From the NCBI GenBank assembly GCA_030272585.1, contig BSYQ01000007.1, positions 3,786,001-3,850,000 on the forward strand: a stretch of 64,000 nucleotides of DNA, given 5' to 3'. The position numbers were made by a program, and so were the translations under genes. Positions 59,216 through 64,000 of the stretch are shown here, piece after piece. Source of the stretch: Bryopsis sp. KO-2023 (lineage: Eukaryota > Chlorophyta > Ulvophyceae > Bryopsidales > Bryopsidaceae). Numbering within the stretch: position 1 is the stretch's first letter; each line of letters opens with the position of its first letter. The notes beneath the pieces were generated by a model, which worked only from the letters and a program-made list of their open reading frames with translations, did not search any database and was not told the DNA's origin.

Positions 59216-61835
59216 GGGGTTGGAAAGGAAAAAAAAGGGAAAAAGAAAAGAAAAGGGGCCCTTTTTTTATATATGTTGCTGGTTTCGAGGGGGCTAGGGG
59301 AGATTCGGTGGTCTGTCGAGAGAAGAAGTGTGAGAAAAAGTGTGAGGGAGGAAAAGAGTGAGACTCGATATGTGTGTGTATACCAAAGAGGGTCCCATAT
59401 TTTGTATCGGAATGGTATATGGAGTTTTGTGGGGGAGGGGAAAGAGTGAGGAAGATCTTTTTTTTGTTGGAATAGATTTTTCGTGGATACAAAGAGTGAG
59501 GGGAAGAAAAGTGTGAGGGTGCAAAAAAAAGGGGTTGGGGGTTGGCGGCAAAAGGCTGTTGTCAGTGATTTTAAAAGAAAGGACCTTTTTTTTTATCTTT
59601 TTTTTTTTTTTCAATGGAGGGGTTGTTATGTGGCCTCTTGTGTAAAAATGGCAGTGGTGTGTGTTGGTTGTGTCGAGGGATTTTTCCGAGTTCAGAAAAA
59701 AAAGGAGAAACAGAAAGGAGAAGGGGAAAAAGTTTGGGGAAAAAACATGACTATATTTTGTTGTGTGTGTGTGCATGTGTGTGTTTTTTCTTTTGTTTTT
59801 TTTCCTTTTTCTTTTTTTGCTTCCTTTTGAACTTTGTAGGAAAAAAAGAAAAATTGGGTTTGATGCGGAGTGTACTTTGGGATTCCTATGCGTTTTGTTT
59901 GAACAAAAAGAAAAAAAGAAAAGACAGGGGTGGTGGGTGTTCGAAATGAAAAAAAAAGAAAACAAAAATTGTTGGGGGAAGGGGAATGAGTGTGTGGGTG
60001 GATTTGTGTTATGTCATGTGGGGTTTGTGTTTTTTTTGTTTTGTTTTTGCACTTGAGAAGATATGCCCCTTAAAAGAAACTTTGGCTGTTCTGTAATGAT
60101 TTCACCGCCTTTTTTGGACTGAAAAAAAGCTGGGGACGATGGGAAGGAATTATTAAAAAGGGGGTCAAAAGGGGGTGGGGAAAGAAGAGAAAAGAAAAGG
60201 GGGGGGGGATATTGATTGTTTGTGTGTGAGGATATGAATATTGATTAATTGGGTTGCTTTTTTGTTTCCCCCTCTGCCTCCTGGATTGTGCAGGTTTATG
60301 GTTTGCATGGAGGAAAAGATCAGAAAGATAAAGAGCCCTGTAAAAATGGAGGAAAGGTATACGTGTTTGTGATTTATTGATCCGATTTGACCCTGAATTC
60401 ATAGGTAGAGAGAGAGAGGAGTTGGATGTGTGTGTGTGTCTGTGCTTGTGTGAGCGCGTTTTCTTCTTTATTCAATGCAAGAATTTTGCTGTAAGAGATT
60501 CTCGTTGATTGGATGTTGGGATGATGATGATTTTTTTTTTTTTGGAGAAGGGGGGGGGGGATGCCAGATGGAGAGGAGAGGAAAGAAACGCCAACACATG
60601 CAGACGCAATCCGAAAAAGACTCGTGCTTGACAAGAGTATTTTTGGTGTTTTGTGGTGTTTTGCTTTCCTTTTTCGAGGGGCTCGTTTTTTTATTGCATG
60701 GAGAGGGTGGCAAGATGGGGTTGTGAGAGGAATGAAAAAAAAAGAAACAAAAACAAGAAAAGCTAAATGTGGCGGCGTCGAGGATTATTCTTGTTTGATA
60801 AACAAGATAATTCTACCCTCCATAGTTTGGGGAACAAGATCAATATTTTTCGGCTGTCGGTTCATGATGGTGGCTTCTTCTGAATTCAGTTTTTTTTTCC
60901 CTTTTGTAGAACATGCATTTCATTTCTTCTCTTAGTGGGGGGGAGAGGTTTTGAAGAAAGAAAACAAAAGGAGTTCTGAATGGAAAAAAAAAAAATATCT
61001 GTGGTTGATTCAAAATTGAAAGGAAAGGGGGGGGGGGGAGGGACAAACTGCCCTTTCCTCTGAACCCCCCACAAGACCCCCCCCCCCTTCCCCAAAAAAA
61101 TTGAAGAATCATGGGCACCTCTTGTGAAATCAAAAAATAGACACGCAGCTTGGAGGAAAGGGGGGCCACGAAAATACTTTTTTGACCAGAGAAATCACAA
61201 CCACCCGGAGAATGGGGTTGGGAGGGGGGTTTCGACGTTGTTTTGCTTTTTTCTTATCCATGAGGAAGGCAACATGGACAGAATATTTGTGGAATGTCTT
61301 TTTGTCTTTTTGCTCCTGCCCTCCTTGTTTTGCTGCCCGTTTTGTACCCAAGCAGGGACATTCCTTTGAGGTATTTCCCCCCCCTTCTTTTTTGATTTAG
61401 GATATACACAAAAGAGAAATGTTGTGTATGTTTGTATGAACCAATGTCTGGTGAAGTGAATAATATGGACCAGAAGAGAACAGGCAGGGATGGTGGGGGT
61501 TGGGAATGGGGGGGTTTGGTGTGATCAGTTTTCTTAATGGTGGAATGGATATCGTTTTGGTTGTCTTCGTGGATCATCATAACCCACTCCCTTGAAGCAT
61601 CTCATTAGCTAAAGCCAAAACTGCTGGGGGAGCCTCCATTGCAATCAACGCCTACCTGCTCCGGGCACGAATGAAAAAGAGAAAAACAAGATTACCTTTG
61701 GTATGTACTGAGATGCAGATTGAATCCCCTGACATCACAACAAAAAAATCCCAGAAAGATGTGGAGGTTATTAGACATTCCCTCAAACGTGGATGGTTGC
61801 ACTCCCGAGAATATCCCCCGTCGTTTCTTCTCCAC
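59216..61835. other. 3' UTR and intergenic region
   Basis: About 2.6 kb of G/T-rich sequence with homopolymer runs, (GT)n near 60427-60440 and (GA)n near 60405-60420. The first part is presumably the 3' UTR of the GYF gene. No frame with protein-like composition was found until the plastid-leader exon at 61836. Confidence 0.55.
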
Positions 61836-64000
61836 ATGCCTTTCGTTTCAGCATCTCCTCAGCCTACCACCCCCCATCACTCCCAATCGTTCCGATTCAC
61901 ATTGGGGAAAACAGTGCGCGCGAAACCCAATCGAGGTCATAGGAAACCGAACAAAAGGGTTGCATCGATATTTGGAGGGGGTGGCGGCGGCTACGACGAC
62001 CCTGGCAGTTGGGACGTCTCGCCGGAATGGTGGGGAACGCAAGGAGGGGGCTGGGGAAGAAACGAAGGATCCACCGTCTTCGAGAAGGAATCGCTCCACG
62101 GAAACGGTTTGGTAGGATGCATCACGTCCAGTCACGTGATCTTTCCCATCAAACACAACTGTGATTTTCAATTTGGGATCATGTGAGGATTTACCACCAT
62201 AATTCGGATCTAAAAGGAGTTAAATTTTACTTTTTAAATCAAAATAAATAAAGACTGCCCTAAAAAACCAAAAGGATAACAAAAGATCGTCTCTGCTTGA
62301 AATCCTGGTGGTGCGATTTTGGGTTTTTCTTTGGGATTTCTTGAAATATGTGGCTTGGGGGGCTGATGGATTGAACTGGGTGAATATAGGGGATGCTGAG
62401 TGAGGCATCCATGGCTGCAGGTCACTGTCACTGCTCATCCAGCCCAGGGAAACCCATCCCAACCACAGACTGGAACCTCGGTGAGTGGAAATCGAATTTC
62501 AGCCTCATTATCATATTTAGCACGTTTGGGTTTCGACCTGTGTGAAATCAGACGATGCAACGTTGGATCTATCAGCGAAAACAATGGCTTTTTTTTTGAA
62601 TTTCACCAGAAGAAAACAACTCAACTCAAGATAAAGAGGATATGGCTTTCTTACAATCTGTTTGCTTTCTTAGGAATGGCGAGTGTTGCGATTTAATGGA
62701 GTTACTAGGCAGAGCGTCAATCGAGTGGTACAGGTGCAAGGCTCCAGCGACTTATCGGTGGATCCAAATTGCCTGGCTTTCGAATATTTGAAGACGATGG
62801 CTGTCGCAGGTGGGTGGATCTGCAAGATCTGATCTGATCTGATCTGATTTGTTGTGATCTGCAATCATCATCATCATCAATGTTCGTTTCTATCTTCAAT
62901 TTCTTGAATAGATCCACGTTAAGTGTTTCTGAGAAGATGGCCTCTTTTTGCTGTAATTGATTGATTGATTGAGAAGAGAGCATCAGTCTTTCAAGAAGAT
63001 AGATCGAGTTTCAGTTCGATGGATTCCTAATGAATTGAGTTGGGGGCTTTCGCAACAATGGGGATGGAGCTGGCAGCTGTTTCAGTGTGCGACTTTCCAC
63101 CAAGGCTTGACAGCAGTTGTTTGGAGATGGAGGGATGAAATGAATAGTTTAATTAATGATTAATTCATCAAGTAGTCGATCGTGTGTCTTCATGGGATAT
63201 TTTTTTTTTGGGGGGGGGGTCTGTCTGAATCTGGGCAATATATGCAACGATCGATGTGCAACGATCATTTTTAGTCATGAGTCTGACATACGTAAAACAG
63301 AAGAGTTGATTTTTATGGGGGAAAGGAGGTGCCAGTTACGAAGTTTGTCCAATTCTTGATGCTCTCTACGATCAAATTTCTTTTTATTTTTTTAAGTTTG
63401 GAAACGTTTCCTTTCAGGTTGGCTTCTGTTGGAAAGGGGCAGGAATTCCGAGGTTGAGTTGTGTTTTATTGGTGGTGGTGGCTTCACTTTGCCCGCATTC
63501 TTTTCAAACCTCTATCCTAAATCGCATGTGCAAAGTGTGGAGATCGACCCCATCGTCATAGAAGCAGCGACCTCTCATATGGGGATCAGCAAAGAAAAAA
63601 ATATTGTTATTGAGGTATGTTTCCATGTCTGACACTGGCTGGGACTGTGCTTTGGTTAAGGTTTTTTGTACAAGTTTATTTTTCTATCTACTTTTTCTTT
63701 ATTCTTGCTGTGTTGAATTTGAACCAGGGTGATGCTGTGGACTTCTTGCCCAAATGCATGAACGCAGGTGATCAATTCGATTGCATTTGTATAGATGCTT
63801 TTGATGGAGAAGATGCCATTCCAGGGGGATTGAGCGATCCAGGTAGCCCCCCACCCCCACATCAATATCTCTTTCTTCACAAAACTGCCCCTTCTCACTC
63901 ATGTTTTGCATGTTTTGCTTTTCTAACGCCCTGTTTTTCTTCCATTTTCTGTCGGGGACATCGACGAACAGATGGATCCTTTCTACCGTCGTTGGCTGAT
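61836..64000 (+). CDS. Spermidine-synthase-like methyltransferase-fold protein, plastid leader (5'-part only)
   Basis: Belongs to the spermidine/spermine synthase fold (Rossmann SAM-binding). Plants have several plastid members of unknown substrate. Exons in the window: 61836-62111, 62421-62480, 62674-62809, 63418-63614, 63728-63842, 63972-64000 and beyond; phases agree (0, 0, 1, 0, 1). The N-terminal exon encodes a Ser/Thr/Arg-rich leader followed by RVASIFGGGGGGYDDPGSW and a Trp/Gly-rich linker, typical of chloroplast proteins. The core shows EWRVLRFNGVTRQSVNRV, then ELCFIGGGGFTLPAFF (glycine-rich SAM loop), VEIDPIVIEAA (acidic residue at the end of beta 2), GDAVDFLPK and CICIDAFDGEDAIPGGL. 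The gene continues past position 64000 at DGSFLPSLAD. An in-frame upstream ATG could lengthen the leader. True polyamine synthesis is not implied. Confidence 0.85.
62936..62967 (+). repeat. Dispersed 32-bp repeat, copy 2
   Basis: Identical in sequence and orientation to 25933-25964, here inside intron 3 of the spermidine-synthase-like gene. Just upstream (62828-62860) are five tandem copies of ATCTG and a TCATCATCATCATCA run. Confidence 0.85.

Noticed and set aside
1..64000. CRISPR arrays, bacterial operons, prophage or insertion sequences
   Set aside because: The window is eukaryotic with spliced genes; the tandem repeats lack spacer structure, and no transposase, integrase or viral gene was seen.
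1..64000. tRNA or rRNA genes
   Set aside because: No convincing cloverleaf or ribosomal RNA stretch was noticed by eye. A tRNAscan/Infernal run would be needed to exclude a tRNA or snRNA gene.

Overview
The window is nuclear DNA from a eukaryote with many introns, most likely a photosynthetic alga of the green lineage. The evidence is a complete chloroplast-type glutamyl endopeptidase with a transit-peptide-like leader, a GT77 hydroxyproline-arabinosyltransferase of the RRA type, a GYF-domain protein most like plant EXA1, two PLAC8/PCR-type cysteine-rich proteins, a SYP2-like Qa-SNARE and a plastid-leader spermidine-synthase-like protein. A carbohydrate sulfotransferase of a type unusual in flowering plants argues against an angiosperm. 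No ribosomal or organellar marker is present, so the species cannot be named. Introns are GT-AG with long T tracts before the acceptor. One intron is clearly GC-AG. The code is standard. I built exon models by hand from splice sites, reading-phase continuity and family resemblance. All multi-exon models below keep phase throughout.

Layout. Positions 1-6470 hold a short 45-bp repeat and then a roughly 5.7-kb satellite of about 46 monomers of ~125 bp, partly arranged as a 631-bp higher-order repeat. From 6.5 to 17 kb lie a small three-TM protein (-), a possible 89-aa protein (+) and the 16-exon glutamyl endopeptidase (-). From 18 to 29.6 kb lie a sulfotransferase (-), an unrecognised 494-aa protein (+), the arabinosyltransferase (-), a LITAF-domain protein (-) and an unrecognised secreted protein (+). 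From 30 to 38.6 kb lie an unrecognised 603-aa protein (+), a SLC35G-like transporter (-) and PLAC8 protein 1 (+). From 39.6 to 51 kb lie a DDX49/Dbp8-type helicase (-), PLAC8 protein 2 (+), the Qa-SNARE (-) and a PRCC homologue (+). From 52 to 64 kb lie the EXA1/GYF protein (+) and the spermidine-synthase-like gene (+), which runs off the end.

This is ordinary euchromatin with house-keeping genes that alternate strand. Divergent pairs share 0.3-1.3-kb promoters. There is no operon logic. Loose functional themes are secretory/cell-surface glycan work (sulfotransferase, RRA-type GT77) and membrane traffic (Qa-SNARE, LITAF). RNA biology is represented by DDX49, PRCC and EXA1. The most unusual element is the satellite. 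Every monomer carries, on the minus strand, a near-perfect 5' splice site complementary to the U1 snRNA 5' end, plus two potential hairpins, and the array ends about 40 bp downstream of a minus-strand stop codon.
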